Assembly (NCBI RefSeq): GCF_025290915.1
Contig: NZ_JAOCQE010000025.1
Coordinates: 1-43,405, forward strand
DNA length: 43,405 bases
From: Streptomyces sp. 15-116A
GTDB lineage: Bacteria > Actinomycetota > Actinomycetes > Streptomycetales > Streptomycetaceae
Direction: 5' to 3'
Shown here: positions 17,714-26,639 of the stretch, piece by piece
Layout: every line of letters starts with the position of its first letter
Numbering within the stretch: the first letter of the stretch is position 1
Program-made: the position numbers and the translations under genes
The notes under the pieces: generated by a model
What the model was told of the DNA's origin: nothing
Databases searched by the model: none
What the model saw: the letters and a program-made list of their open reading frames with translations, nothing else

Positions 17714-18501
17714 GCGGCTCGCCGTGAGCCGGAGGCGGGCCGGGGCCGGCCCGCGCCCGCCGGGGCCGCGGTGGCCGTACGTGTCGTGGCTCGCCGCCGG
17801 TAGACCAGGTACGGGCGGGCCAGGTATCCGATTGGGGCGCTCCACACATGCACCAGGCGGGTGAACGGCCAGGCCGCGAAGAGGAGGAAGGCGCTCATGG
17901 CGTGCAGTTGGAAGAGGAGCGGGGCTCCGGCGATCGCCTCGGGCCGCGGCTGGAGGACGAACAGGCCGCGGAACCAGACGGAGACGGTCGAGCGGTAGTC
18001 GTAGCCGGCCCCGAACATGTTGTGGGCGGCGGTGGCGGTGATACCCAGCACGACGGTGGCGGACAGCAGCGGGAAGAGGAGTTTGTCGCTGCGGTCGGTG
18101 CCGAGGCGGATCTGGCGGGTCAGCAGGCGGCGGGCGCACAGCATGCCCAGCCCGGTGACCATGGCGACGCCCGCGACCGAGCCCGCCCACACGGCCGTGC
18201 TGTGGTAGGCGTGCTCGGAGATGCCGACGGCTTCGGTCCACGCGTCGGGAATGGCGAGCCCCACGACGTGCCCGGCGATCACCATGAGGGCGCCCAGGTG
18301 AAACAGGGGGCTGCCGAAGCGTAGCCAGCGGTGTTCGAGGAGCTGGGTGGTGCGGGAGGTCCAGCCGAACTGGTCCTGCCGGTAGCGCCAGATGTGCCCG
18401 ACCACGAACACGGCGAGGCAGATGTAGGGGACGGCGACCCACAGCAGCAGGTCGGCACCGCTCGCCGAGGCGGCGGCCGAGGAGGAGAGCGAGGCGTTCA
18501 T
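17710..18501 (-). CDS. narI: Respiratory nitrate reductase gamma subunit (cytochrome b), operon 1
   Basis: Membrane anchor that oxidises menaquinol through two b hemes and feeds electrons to NarH. The 263-residue protein has five hydrophobic helices. Candidate heme histidines lie in GHIWRYRQDQFGW, SPLFHLGALMVIAGHVVGLA, and LHAMSAFLLFAAWPFTRLVH, the standard NarI pattern. Its start overlaps the narJ stop by four bases (ATGA), and its stop overlaps the VKOR start. The tail (about 225-263) is Ala/Arg/Pro-rich, cytoplasmic and longer than in copy 2. Confidence 0.95.
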   Translation of the reverse strand: MNASLSSSAAASASGADLLLWVAVPYICLAVFVVGHIWRYRQDQFGWTSRTTQLLEHRWLRFGSPLFHLGALMVIAGHVVGLAIPDAWTEAVGISEHAYHSTAVWAGSVAGVAMVTGLGMLCARRLLTRQIRLGTDRSDKLLFPLLSATVVLGITATAAHNMFGAGYDYRSTVSVWFRGLFVLQPRPEAIAGAPLLFQLHAMSAFLLFAAWPFTRLVHVWSAPIGYLARPYLVYRRRATTRTATAAPAGAGRPRPASGSRRAA

Positions 18502-19280
18502 CGGGGGCCTTCCGTACTGCTGGTCGGGGCGAGTGGCACATGGGTCGGCGGGGCCTGCATGGGTGGCACGAAGGTGCCCGGCGGGGCGAACTCGCCGTCC
18601 CCGTAGGGGTCGAGACCGACCTCCTCGTTCGGCGGGCCCTCTGCGACGAGCTGGTCCACCGCCGCGCGGTCCGCGTCGGTGGGCGGCGGCAGCAGGGTGA
18701 GCAGCGCGGCCAGGACGTGCCGGTAGGGGGAGTCGGAGTCGGTCAGCGCCCGGTGGATCAGCTCCAGTCCGCGCCGGTGCTGGCGCAGCGGCGCCTCGCC
18801 GCTACCGGGGCCTGCCAGGGCGGCGAACTCAAGGACGACGGGGAGATGGTCGGGCAGTTCGCCGCCGTCGGTGTCCCAACCCGCGGCGCGATAGCGCTGG
18901 TTCAGGGTGAGCAGCGCCATGCCGCGCCGGCGGGTGTCGCCGTGCAGGTAGTAGGTGAGGTAGAGGCTGCTCTTGCGGCGCAGGTCGAACATCTCGACGT
19001 AGTGCCGCTCCAGCGCCTCGGTGTCCTGTCCGGCGAACCAGTCGGTGAACCGGGCCAGGTGCTCCGCCGCGGGCATGGCTGGCAGGGCCTCCACGACGGT
19101 CGTCAACTCAGCCCGGGCCGAGGTCAGTTCGGAGTCGGGGTACTGCAGGAGCAGCGACACGAGCCGCAGGGCCAGCGCTCGGCCCGCCGTCTCCTCGGGG
19201 GTGAGCCGGGCCGGGCGGCGTACGGCGGCCCGGACGCGGGTGCGGACGAGGGCGGGGATGGTTGCCGGCAGCGGGCTCAT
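18498..19280 (-). CDS. narJ: Nitrate reductase assembly chaperone, operon 1
   Basis: Cytosolic TorD/NarJ-type chaperone that holds apo-NarGH while the molybdenum cofactor is inserted. The 260-residue helical protein has the NarJ features LRLVSLLLQYPDSEL near residue 37, YVEMFDLRRKSSLYLTYYLH near 98, GDTRRRGMALL, and ELPDHLPVVLEFAAL near 145. The start overlaps the narH stop. The C-terminus carries an extra Pro-rich stretch (PPGTFVPPMQAPPTHVPL) not seen in E. coli NarJ. Confidence 0.93.
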   Translation of the reverse strand: MSPLPATIPALVRTRVRAAVRRPARLTPEETAGRALALRLVSLLLQYPDSELTSARAELTTVVEALPAMPAAEHLARFTDWFAGQDTEALERHYVEMFDLRRKSSLYLTYYLHGDTRRRGMALLTLNQRYRAAGWDTDGGELPDHLPVVLEFAALAGPGSGEAPLRQHRRGLELIHRALTDSDSPYRHVLAALLTLLPPPTDADRAAVDQLVAEGPPNEEVGLDPYGDGEFAPPGTFVPPMQAPPTHVPLAPTSSTEGPR

Positions 19281-20803
19281 CGGTGGTCTCCGGCAGTGGT
19301 GTTGCGGCGCAGGGTGGGGATGCCGAGCATGATCTTGCGGGGCTCAGGGGCGCCGGACGTCTCGACCGGGCAGCGATCCTCCATCGCGGTCAGGGCGGCG
19401 GCGTCTTCCTTGTGGGCGGCCGGAACGACGTACCGGTCGGCGTACTTGGCGACGGCGAGCAGCCGGTGCAGGTCCTCCGCCTCGCGCACGCTGAGCCCGA
19501 CGGCCTTGAGCACCTTCTCGTCGCCGTCCTCGCCGAGGGTGCGCTCCCGCATGTACGAGCGCAGCGCCGTGAGCTTCATCAGCACCCCGGCGACCACATC
19601 CGTGTCTCCCGCGGTGAACAGCTCCGCCAGGTACTCCAGCGGGATGCGCAGCCGGGTGACGGCCGCGAAGACATGGTCGGGGTCGTCCTGGTTGCCGCCC
19701 GCCGCGTCGACGGCGTCGAGGACGGGGGACAGCGGCGGCACGTACCAGACCATCGGCATCGTCCGGTACTCCGGGTGCAGCGGAAGCGCCACCTTGTACC
19801 GCATCACCAGGTCGTACACCGGGGAGCGGCGGGCGGCGTCCAGCCAGTCCTCGGGGATGCCGGACTCGCGTGCGGCCGCCCGCACTTCGGGGTCGTGCGG
19901 GTCGAGGAAGACCCCGCGCTGGGCGTCGAGCAGGTCGCGCTCGTCCGGGGTGGCCGCGGCCTCGCCGACGCGGTCGGCGTCGTACAGCAGCAGCCCGAGG
20001 TAGCGCAGCCGGCCGACGCAGGTCTCCGAGCAGACGGTGGGCTGGCCGGCCTCGATGCGGGGGAAGCAGAAGGTGCATTTCTCGGCCTTGCCGGTGGCGT
20101 GGTTGACGTACACCTTCTTGTACGGGCAGGCCGTCACGCACATTCGCCAGCCGCGGCACTTGTCCTGGTCGACGAGGACGATGCCGTCCTCGACGCGCTT
20201 GTACATCGCGCCGGACGGGCACGCGGAGACGCAGGCCGGGTTGAGGCAGTGCTCGCACAGCCGGGGAAGGTGGAAGAGGAAGGTCTGCTCGAACTCGAAC
20301 TTCACCTTCTCCGCCCACGCCCCGCTCAGGTTGGGATCGGCACCGGCGTGCTCCGGTGCGCCGCCGAGGCCGTCCTCCCAGTTGGCACCCCAGGTGATCG
20401 CGGTGGGCTTGCCGGTGAGGACCGAGCGGGGGCGGGCGACGGGTATGTCCTGCTGGGCGGGGGCGTTGACGAGGTTGTCGTAGTCGTAGGTGACCGGCTC
20501 GTAGTAGTCCTCGATGGAAGGCAGGTCCGGGTTGGAGAACAACGACAGCAGCCGCTTGATCCGGCCGCCGGAGCGCAGGACCAGGCGCCCGCGCTTGTCG
20601 AGCATCCAGCCGCCCTTCCAGTGCTCCTGGTCCTCGTAGCGGCGCGGGTAGCCGACGCCGGGTTTGGTCTCGACGTTGTTGAACCAGGCGTACTCGACGC
20701 CGGTGCGGTTGGTCCACGTCTGCTTGCAGGTGACCGAGCAGGTGTGGCAGCCGATGCACTTGTCGAGGTTCATGACCATCGCGATCTGTGCCATCACGCG
20801 CAT
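19277..20803 (-). CDS. narH: Respiratory nitrate reductase beta subunit, operon 1
   Basis: Iron-sulfur electron-transfer subunit between NarI and NarG, on the cytoplasmic face. The 508-residue protein shows the four cysteine groups: KCIGCHTCSVTCKQTW from C16, CEHCLNPACVSACPSG, CRGWRMCVTACPYKK (the Trp marks the site of the 3Fe-4S cluster), and KCTFCFPRIEAGQPTVC. The ATG lies one base after the narG stop. Compared with copy 2 it ends about 59 residues earlier and lacks that copy's NFHALRDRQT...RVNLLNWDG tail. Confidence 0.96.
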   Translation of the reverse strand: MRVMAQIAMVMNLDKCIGCHTCSVTCKQTWTNRTGVEYAWFNNVETKPGVGYPRRYEDQEHWKGGWMLDKRGRLVLRSGGRIKRLLSLFSNPDLPSIEDYYEPVTYDYDNLVNAPAQQDIPVARPRSVLTGKPTAITWGANWEDGLGGAPEHAGADPNLSGAWAEKVKFEFEQTFLFHLPRLCEHCLNPACVSACPSGAMYKRVEDGIVLVDQDKCRGWRMCVTACPYKKVYVNHATGKAEKCTFCFPRIEAGQPTVCSETCVGRLRYLGLLLYDADRVGEAAATPDERDLLDAQRGVFLDPHDPEVRAAARESGIPEDWLDAARRSPVYDLVMRYKVALPLHPEYRTMPMVWYVPPLSPVLDAVDAAGGNQDDPDHVFAAVTRLRIPLEYLAELFTAGDTDVVAGVLMKLTALRSYMRERTLGEDGDEKVLKAVGLSVREAEDLHRLLAVAKYADRYVVPAAHKEDAAALTAMEDRCPVETSGAPEPRKIMLGIPTLRRNTTAGDHR

Positions 20804-20804
20804 G

Positions 20805-23800
20805 TCAGTACTCCACTTCCTGGCTGCGGCGGCGGATGACGGTGACCTCGTCGCGCTGGTTGCCGGTCGGGCCGTAGTAGTTGAAGGCGTAGGTGAACTG
20901 GGCGTAGCCGCCCGCGAGATGGGTGGGCTTGAGCAGCAGCCGGGTGAGCGAGTTGTGGATGCCGCCCCGCTTGCCGCTGACCTCGGTCTTCGGCACGTTC
21001 ACGTTGCGGTCCTGGGCGTGGTACATGTACACCGTGCCCTCGGGCATCCGGTGGGTGACCACAGCCCGGGCGGCGACGACACCGTTGCGGTTGTACGCCT
21101 CGATCCACTCGTTGTCCTTGACGCCGATCTTCTCGGCGTCCTCCAGGGACATCCAGATCGTGGGTCCGCCGCGGGACAGGTCGAGCATGTACTTGTTGTC
21201 CTGGTAGTTCGAGTGGATGGACCACTTCGAGTGCGGGGTCAGATAGCGGACCGTGACCTCCGCCCGGCCGTCCTCCCGCAGCTGCTCGTCGCCGTAGTGC
21301 CGTGGCGTGTTCAACGGCGGCCGGTAGACGGGCAGTTGCTCACCCATCTCCGTGATCCAGTCGTGCTGGACGAAGAAGTGCTGCCGTCCGGTGAGGGTGT
21401 GCCAGGGCTTCTGGTGCTCGGTGTTGATGACGAACGGCGAGTAGCGGCGCCCGCCGGTCTCCGAGCCGGACCACTCGTACGACGTCATCACCGACCGGGG
21501 CTGGGTGCGGGTGTCGGCGAACGTGATCCGCTCGGCCTCGCGCTCGGAGGCCAGCTCCACCAGACCCTCGCTGCCGGTCTGCCGCTCCAGTGCGCGGAAG
21601 CCCTCGGTGGCCAGGCGGCCGTTGGTGGTGCCGGACAGGGCGAGGATCGCGTCGCACATGTGGGAAGCGGTGGCGAGCGAGGGCCGTCCGGTGGCGATTC
21701 CGTCCCGGACGGTGCCGTTGCGGCGTCGGAGGTCGTCGATCTCCTGGTTCGGGTGGACGGTGACGCCCTTGGTGGTGGTCCCGAGGGTGTCCAGCAGCGG
21801 GCCGACGGCGCGCATCTTCTGTCCGATCACGGCGTAATCCCGTTCGATGACGACCAGCTTCGGCATGGTCCGCCCCGGGACCGGCTCGCACTCGCCGGTT
21901 TTCCAGTCCCGTACGGCCCCGCCCGGCTGGGCCAGTTCGTCGGGGGTGTCGTGCAGCAGCGGCACGGCCAGGACGTCGGTGCGCTTGCCCAGGTGCTCGG
22001 CGGCCAGCTCGCTGAACTTGTCGGCCATCGTCAGGAAGGTGTCGTAGTCGGTGCGGGCCTGCCAGGGCGGGGCGATGGCCGGGGTGAAGGCGTGCACGAA
22101 GGGGTGCATGTCCGTGGACGACAGGTCGTCCTTCTCGTACCAGGTCGCGGCGGGGAGGACGACGTCGGCGAGCAGGCCGGTGGAGGTCATCCGGAAGTCC
22201 ATGCAGACCAGCAGGTCGAGCTTGCCCTCGGGCGCCTCGTCCCGCCACACCACGTCCTTGGGCCGGTGCTCGGCCGGGGTCTCCTCGGAGCGGACCGCCG
22301 CGTCCGTGCCCAGCAGGTGCCGCAGGAAGTACTCGTTGCCCTTGCCGGATGAGCCGAGCAGGTTCGCCCGCCACACGGTCAGCACGCGCGGGAAGTTGGC
22401 CGGGTCGTCCGGGTCCTCGGCGGCGAACCGCAGCCGCCCCGACTTCAGCTCGTCGACGATGTGCTCGGCGACGTCACGCCCTTGAGCCCTCGCCTCGTCC
22501 GTCAGGTCGAGCGGATTGCGGTTGAAGCCGGGGTGGCCGGGCGTCCAGCCCAGACGCACGGCCTGCGCCAGGCAGTCGGCGAACCCCTTGCCCGTGAACC
22601 GTCCCGCGCCGAGCGGGGAAGCCAGCTCGTCGGGCCCGAACGCCTCGTAGCGCCACTGGTCGGAGTTCAGGTACCAGTACGACGTGCCCGCCATGTGCCG
22701 GGTGGGCCGCTGCCAGTCGAAGGCGAACGACAGGTGCTGCTGACCGGTGACCGGGCGGACCTTCTCCTGGCCGACGTAGTGCGCCCAGCCGCCGCCGTTG
22801 ACGCCCTGGCAGCCGGTCATCGTCGTCAGTGCCAGGAACGCTCGGTAGATGGTGTCGGAGTGGAACCAGTGGTTGGTGCCCGCGCCCAGCGCGATCATCG
22901 AACGGCCCCGGGTGCGCTCCGCGTTGCGGGCGAACTCCCGGGCGATCCGGGCGGCCTGCTCGGCCGGCACGGAGGTGATCGTCTCCTGCCAGGCCGGGGT
23001 GTACGGCTCGGACGCGTCGTCGTACGACGACGGCCAGCTGCCCGGGAGGCCGGGGCGCTGCACTCCGTACTGGGCGAGCATCAGGTCGAAGACGGTAGTG
23101 ACGAGCCGTCCGCCGATCCGGCGCACCGGAACGCCCCGGACCATGACCGAACCGCCCTCGGTGCCGCCCTCGTCGAACCGGGGCAACGCGATCGCGACGC
23201 TCTCCTCGGCCCGCTCCAGCAGGCTCAACTCCGGGACGACATCGCCCAGATCGAGGTTCCAGCGGCCTCGCCCGGCCTCCCCCCACCGGAAGCCGAGCGA
23301 GCCGCCGGGGACCACCGGTTCGCCGGTGGCCCGGTCCAGAAGGACGGTCTTGAACTCCGCGTTCTCTTCGGCCTCCACGTCACGGCCGAGGTCGGCCGCG
23401 GTGAGGAACCCGTCCGGGACGAGACCGTGGTCGTGCTCGCGCAAGGTCACCAGGAACGGCGCGTCGGTGAACTTCCGCAGGTAGTCCTGGAAGTACGGAA
23501 CTTCGCGGTCGACCAGGAACTCGCGCAGGACCACATGCCCCATGGCCATCGCCAGCGCGCCGTCCGTGCCGGGGTGCGGGGAGACCCATTCGTCGGCGTG
23601 CTTGACGTTGTCGGCGTAGTCGGGGCTGACCGCGACGACCTTGGTGCCGTTGTAACGGGTCTCGGTCAGGAAGTGCGCGTCGGGCGTGCGGGTGACGGGG
23701 ATGTTGGAACCCCACATGATCAGATAGCCGGCGTTCCACCAGTCCGCCGCCTCCGGGACGTCGGTCTGGTCGCCGAACACCTGCGGGGAGGCGATCGGCA

Positions 23801-24512
23801 GGTCGGCGTACCAGTCGTAGAACGACAGCAGCGTGCCGCCGATCAGCGAGTGGAACCGCGCCCCGGCCGCGAACGACGCCATCGACATCGCCGGGATCGG
23901 CGAGAAGCCCGCGACCCGGTCGGGGCCGTACGCCTTGACGGTGTGCACTTGGGCGGCGGCGATCAGCTCGCTCACCTCGTCCCAGTCGGCACGCACCAGA
24001 CCGCCCTTGCCGCGCGCCCGCTTGTAGGCGCGCGCCTTCGCAGGGTTGGAGGTGATCTCCGCCCAGGCGGCCACGGGATCGCCGAGCCGCTTGCGCGCCT
24101 CGCGCCACAGCTTCAGCAACGCGCCCCGTACATAGGGGTAGCGGACCCGGCTGGGGGAGTAGGTGTACCAGGAGAACGAGGCGCCACGCGGGCAGCCGCG
24201 CGGCTCGTACTCGGGGCAGTCCGCGCCGATCGAGGGGTAGTCGGTGGCCTGGTGCTCCCAGGTGATGATGCCGTCCTTGACGTACACCATCCACGAGCAG
24301 GAACCGGTGCAGTTCACGCCGTGCGTGGAGCGCACCACCTTGTCGTGCGACCAGCGGTCCCGGTAGTAGCCCTCCCACTTCGGGTCGCCCTCGCCGAACA
24401 CGGCGCGCCCGTCGGCCGACACCTCGCGGCGGGTCAGCAACCGTCGGGCGGCCAGCGGCCAGCCCTCACCTGCGCTCGACGTCCGACGCCGTGCGTTCTG
24501 ATCGTTCTCCAT
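20805..24512 (-). CDS. narG: Respiratory nitrate reductase alpha subunit, operon 1
   Basis: Catalytic subunit reducing nitrate to nitrite on the cytoplasmic side, with the molybdo-bis(MGD) cofactor. The 1235-residue length is normal. The FS0 cluster ligands are His64, Cys68 and Cys72 in HGVNCTGSCSW, with another Cys in EPRGCPRGASFSWY. The Asp that binds molybdenum lies in FYDWYADLPIASPQ. Other hallmarks are GDQTDVPEAADWW, GCQGVNGGGWAHYVGQEK, and VLPAATWYEKDDLSSTDMHP. The vestigial twin-arginine leader typical of NarG is RRLLTRRE. The ATG at 24512 has no strong ribosome site (TGGAGAACG upstream, with weak pairing). It heads narGHJI-VKOR-DUF6457; a palindrome 93 bp upstream (24605-24619) suggests DevR control. 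Confidence 0.97.
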   Translation of the reverse strand: MENDQNARRRTSSAGEGWPLAARRLLTRREVSADGRAVFGEGDPKWEGYYRDRWSHDKVVRSTHGVNCTGSCSWMVYVKDGIITWEHQATDYPSIGADCPEYEPRGCPRGASFSWYTYSPSRVRYPYVRGALLKLWREARKRLGDPVAAWAEITSNPAKARAYKRARGKGGLVRADWDEVSELIAAAQVHTVKAYGPDRVAGFSPIPAMSMASFAAGARFHSLIGGTLLSFYDWYADLPIASPQVFGDQTDVPEAADWWNAGYLIMWGSNIPVTRTPDAHFLTETRYNGTKVVAVSPDYADNVKHADEWVSPHPGTDGALAMAMGHVVLREFLVDREVPYFQDYLRKFTDAPFLVTLREHDHGLVPDGFLTAADLGRDVEAEENAEFKTVLLDRATGEPVVPGGSLGFRWGEAGRGRWNLDLGDVVPELSLLERAEESVAIALPRFDEGGTEGGSVMVRGVPVRRIGGRLVTTVFDLMLAQYGVQRPGLPGSWPSSYDDASEPYTPAWQETITSVPAEQAARIAREFARNAERTRGRSMIALGAGTNHWFHSDTIYRAFLALTTMTGCQGVNGGGWAHYVGQEKVRPVTGQQHLSFAFDWQRPTRHMAGTSYWYLNSDQWRYEAFGPDELASPLGAGRFTGKGFADCLAQAVRLGWTPGHPGFNRNPLDLTDEARAQGRDVAEHIVDELKSGRLRFAAEDPDDPANFPRVLTVWRANLLGSSGKGNEYFLRHLLGTDAAVRSEETPAEHRPKDVVWRDEAPEGKLDLLVCMDFRMTSTGLLADVVLPAATWYEKDDLSSTDMHPFVHAFTPAIAPPWQARTDYDTFLTMADKFSELAAEHLGKRTDVLAVPLLHDTPDELAQPGGAVRDWKTGECEPVPGRTMPKLVVIERDYAVIGQKMRAVGPLLDTLGTTTKGVTVHPNQEIDDLRRRNGTVRDGIATGRPSLATASHMCDAILALSGTTNGRLATEGFRALERQTGSEGLVELASEREAERITFADTRTQPRSVMTSYEWSGSETGGRRYSPFVINTEHQKPWHTLTGRQHFFVQHDWITEMGEQLPVYRPPLNTPRHYGDEQLREDGRAEVTVRYLTPHSKWSIHSNYQDNKYMLDLSRGGPTIWMSLEDAEKIGVKDNEWIEAYNRNGVVAARAVVTHRMPEGTVYMYHAQDRNVNVPKTEVSGKRGGIHNSLTRLLLKPTHLAGGYAQFTYAFNYYGPTGNQRDEVTVIRRRSQEVEY

Positions 24513-24550
24513 GGCCAGGACGCTATGCGGGGCAGGGCCTGAGCCACCTG

Positions 24551-24564
24551 GGGCCGGCGGGCCC
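24551..24564. promoter_or_regulatory. Candidate DevR/OsdR-type box, narG proximal
   Basis: GGGCCGGCGGGCCC fits GGGCC-N4-GGCCC and lies 39 bp before the narG ATG, a position similar to that of the box before the PNPOx-like gene (36 bp). Confidence 0.45.
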
Positions 24565-24571
24565 TGACGGA

Positions 24572-24585
24572 CGGCCTACCGGCCC
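24572..24585. promoter_or_regulatory. Candidate DevR/OsdR-type box, middle
   Basis: CGGCCTACCGGCCC keeps the N4 spacing with one mismatch in the left arm. It is 21 bases (two helical turns) from the box at 24551, so the two lie on the same face of the DNA, as tandem DosR sites do. Confidence 0.4.
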
Positions 24586-24604
24586 CATGTCGCTGGACGC
24601 ACCA

Positions 24605-24619
24605 GGGACCAATGGTCCC
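24605..24619. promoter_or_regulatory. Palindrome upstream of narG, DosR-box-like
   Basis: GGGACCAATGGTCCC is a perfect palindrome around its central base. Its arms (GGGAC/GTCCC) are those of the mycobacterial DosR box, with a spacer one base longer. It lies 93 bp before the narG ATG. Confidence 0.55.
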
Positions 24620-24918
24620 GGTGGCGGGTCCGGTCGGCCGGGGAGCCGGGCATGCCGGGCGATGCATGCTGGCTGTGATCGAACCGCAGATGCCCATCCG
24701 TCCGTACGACCGCATCCCGCGTCCGTTCCGGCGGCCATTCCCCCGTCCCTGGCCGCCGCAGACGCAGCGCGTACGGCGCGTGGCGCCTGGTTCGGTCGTG
24801 CGTCCGGCCGCCCCGCGCGGCCGGACGCGGCATCCGCCCTCCCCGCCGCCGGCGCCCCCGGAATGCCATTCCCCACCGCATCGGTCGGCCGATGCGGCCC
24901 CGAATTGGAGACACCGTC

Positions 24919-25752
24919 ATGAGCGAGCTGACCCTCGCCTCGAACCCCGAGGACGCCACGGCCCTGCAATCAGCCGAGGCACACCACGCCCGCCTGGCCG
25001 GGGAACTGGCCGGACGCGTGAAGATGCTGATCACCGCCGTGGGCCACGACCCGATCGCAGCCGGGAAGATCCACGCCGGCTTGGTGGCTTTCTGCGACCG
25101 CTCGCTCCTGCCGCACGCCGCGGCCGAGGAAGCCGCGCTCTATCCCGCCGCCCACCGCATGCGCGAGGCCCGCCTGCTGATCGAGAGCCTGATCGGCGAG
25201 CACCGCTGCCTCACCACGCTCGTCGACGTCCTGCGTGCCACGCCCGCCCCGGCGGACGCGGTGGCCGACGCCCGGGCCCTGCAGGTGCTCTTCGAGGAGC
25301 ACATGGCCAAGGAGAACGGCCTCGTCCTGCCGCTGCTCGCCATGACGCCCGAGGTGCGTCTGGCGGAGCTGGTGGCGGACATGCACCACCGGCTCGCGAA
25401 CGACTCGTCCGTCAAGGGCGCCTCAGAAGCCCAGTACAACGAAGCAGGGCACGACGTATACGAAGGGCAGATCGAGGAGACCGGCGGCTGCGGCGGAGCG
25501 TGCGGCTGCGGTGAAGCGGAGGAGACGGACGAACCCGAACTGGACGTCCGGGACGTTCCGCATGCCCTTCGTCACGCCACGGTCTTCGGCGCGCTCGACG
25601 CCGTCCCGGCGGGCACCGCGATGGTGCTGATCGCCCACCACGACCCGCTGCCGCTCCTCGCGCAGATCGAGCAGCGCACCCCGGGGGTGTTCTCGGTGGA
25701 GTACCTGGAACGCGGCCCCGAAGCCTGGCGGCTGCGGTTCAGCCACCGCTGA
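24919..25752 (+). CDS. Hemerythrin-domain protein with C-terminal DUF2249
   Basis: A 277-residue soluble protein. The first about 160 residues are a hemerythrin-like helical bundle with the expected spaced His and Glu ligands: EAHHARLAGEL, LLPHAAAEEAALYPAAHRMR, LIGEHRCLTTL, LFEEHMAKENGLVLPLL. A Gly/Cys linker (GGCGGACGCGEAEE) leads to a DUF2249 domain (about 205-275) beginning LDVRDVPHALRHATVFGALD and containing HHDPLPLLAQIEQRTPGVFS. Hemerythrins bind O2 or NO at a di-iron site; the fusion with DUF2249 occurs in proteins linked to NO and Fe-S repair. GGAG lies 8 bases before the ATG. It is divergent from narG and followed by a small membrane protein. Confidence 0.9.
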   Translation: MSELTLASNPEDATALQSAEAHHARLAGELAGRVKMLITAVGHDPIAAGKIHAGLVAFCDRSLLPHAAAEEAALYPAAHRMREARLLIESLIGEHRCLTTLVDVLRATPAPADAVADARALQVLFEEHMAKENGLVLPLLAMTPEVRLAELVADMHHRLANDSSVKGASEAQYNEAGHDVYEGQIEETGGCGGACGCGEAEETDEPELDVRDVPHALRHATVFGALDAVPAGTAMVLIAHHDPLPLLAQIEQRTPGVFSVEYLERGPEAWRLRFSHR

Positions 25753-25834
25753 CCCGACCCCACTTCACTCGCGGCGGCGCGCGCCCGTCCGCCACCCGCC
25801 GCACCCTCAAGCACTCAAAGAAGGAAGACACGTC

Positions 25835-26338
25835 ATGGACGGATCGCACCGTCGGGCCGGCACCCTGCTCGGGACGGTCGGTACAGCTCTGGTCGTCGCC
25901 GGACCGGTCATGTTGTGGCGCGGTCGCAAAGCCAGGAAGGAGATCCGTACCGAACTGGCCGCCCAGAAGATCACTTTCCCCCATCACGGGCTGCCGGCCG
26001 AACTCGCCGCCTACACAGGCCGCCGGGTGGAAACCGGGCCTGAGGCGCATGCCTACGCCGAGTTCATCAAGGGCAACCTCGCCCTTGCCACCGGAGGCCG
26101 TACCTACGCCGAGATCACCGCGGAGCTGCACGCCGGCGGAGGCGACGACGAGAAGCTCGCCAAAATGCGGCAGACCGCGTTCATGGGCCAGTCCCTGCGC
26201 GCCTCGCTGATGTCCGCCTGCCAGGCATGGCACCTCACGACCCTGGTCACGGGACTGGGCGCCGCGCTCACCGGTGTGGGCGCGGCGCTGGTGGCCACCG
26301 CGGACGCCCTGACGCCCCGCTCCTCGAACCGCTCCTGA
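25835..26338 (+). CDS. Small membrane protein of unknown function
   Basis: A 167-residue protein with one N-terminal hydrophobic segment (TLLGTVGTALVVAGPVMLW, about 9-28), a central soluble part, and a C-terminal hydrophobic segment (LVTGLGAALTGVGAALVATA, about 136-157). The middle contains KITFPHHGLPAELAAYTGRR and AYAEFIKGNLALATGGRTYA. I recognise the general type from actinomycete membrane proteins but not a function. AAGGAAG lies 8 bases before the ATG. It is 82 bp after the hemerythrin gene in the same direction and is probably cotranscribed. Confidence 0.75.
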   Translation: MDGSHRRAGTLLGTVGTALVVAGPVMLWRGRKARKEIRTELAAQKITFPHHGLPAELAAYTGRRVETGPEAHAYAEFIKGNLALATGGRTYAEITAELHAGGGDDEKLAKMRQTAFMGQSLRASLMSACQAWHLTTLVTGLGAALTGVGAALVATADALTPRSSNRS

Positions 26339-26382
26339 CCCTGGTCCGGGTCTGACGACCCGTCCGGCCCCTCTTACGAACG

Positions 26383-26396
26383 GGGACGTTCGGCCC
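26383..26396. promoter_or_regulatory. Candidate DevR/OsdR-type box upstream of the radical SAM/nirK operon
   Basis: GGGACGTTCGGCCC combines a GGGAC arm with a GGCCC arm around GTTC. It lies 240 bp before the radical SAM gene but only 79 bp before the small frame at 26475, the spacing seen at other genes here. Confidence 0.55.
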
Positions 26397-26474
26397 TGCT
26401 GGAGAAGACCATCGGCCGCCGCGCCGAGCACCGCCGCCGGTGGATGCTGACGGCGACCGATCCGGAGGTATCCC

Positions 26475-26639
26475 GTGTACGACCACATCGACCGCATCCG
26501 AGGCCGATTCCACCGCTGCCGTTCACGGTGGGTGCCGCGCACAGTCCGGCCCGGTCATCGTCCGGCCGCCCGCCTCGTCTGCCCTGACTCCAGGGCGGCC
26601 GGACGCAGCGGCAGGGCGCTGGGAAGGACCGCACGATGA
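26475..26639 (+). CDS. Possible small Arg-rich ORF coupled to the radical SAM gene
   Basis: Fifty-four codons from GTG: MYDHIDRIRGRFHRCRSRWV, then a run rich in Arg, Pro and Ala with two Cys. Three things support it: a strong GGAGG 8 bases before the GTG, a stop that overlaps the radical SAM start (ATGA), and a DevR-like box 79 bp upstream. Against it, composition is close to random high-GC sequence and I know no homologue. It may be a leader peptide, a real small protein, or chance. Confidence 0.35.
   Translation: MYDHIDRIRGRFHRCRSRWVPRTVRPGHRPAARLVCPDSRAAGRSGRALGRTAR

Larger units (their letters stand above)
24513..24918. other. Divergent control region between narG and the hemerythrin gene
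   Basis: The 406 bases have no convincing gene. The half near narG holds three DevR-like boxes (24551-24564, 24572-24585, 24605-24619). The half near the hemerythrin gene (about 24640-24918) has no motif that I can name. Confidence 0.55.
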
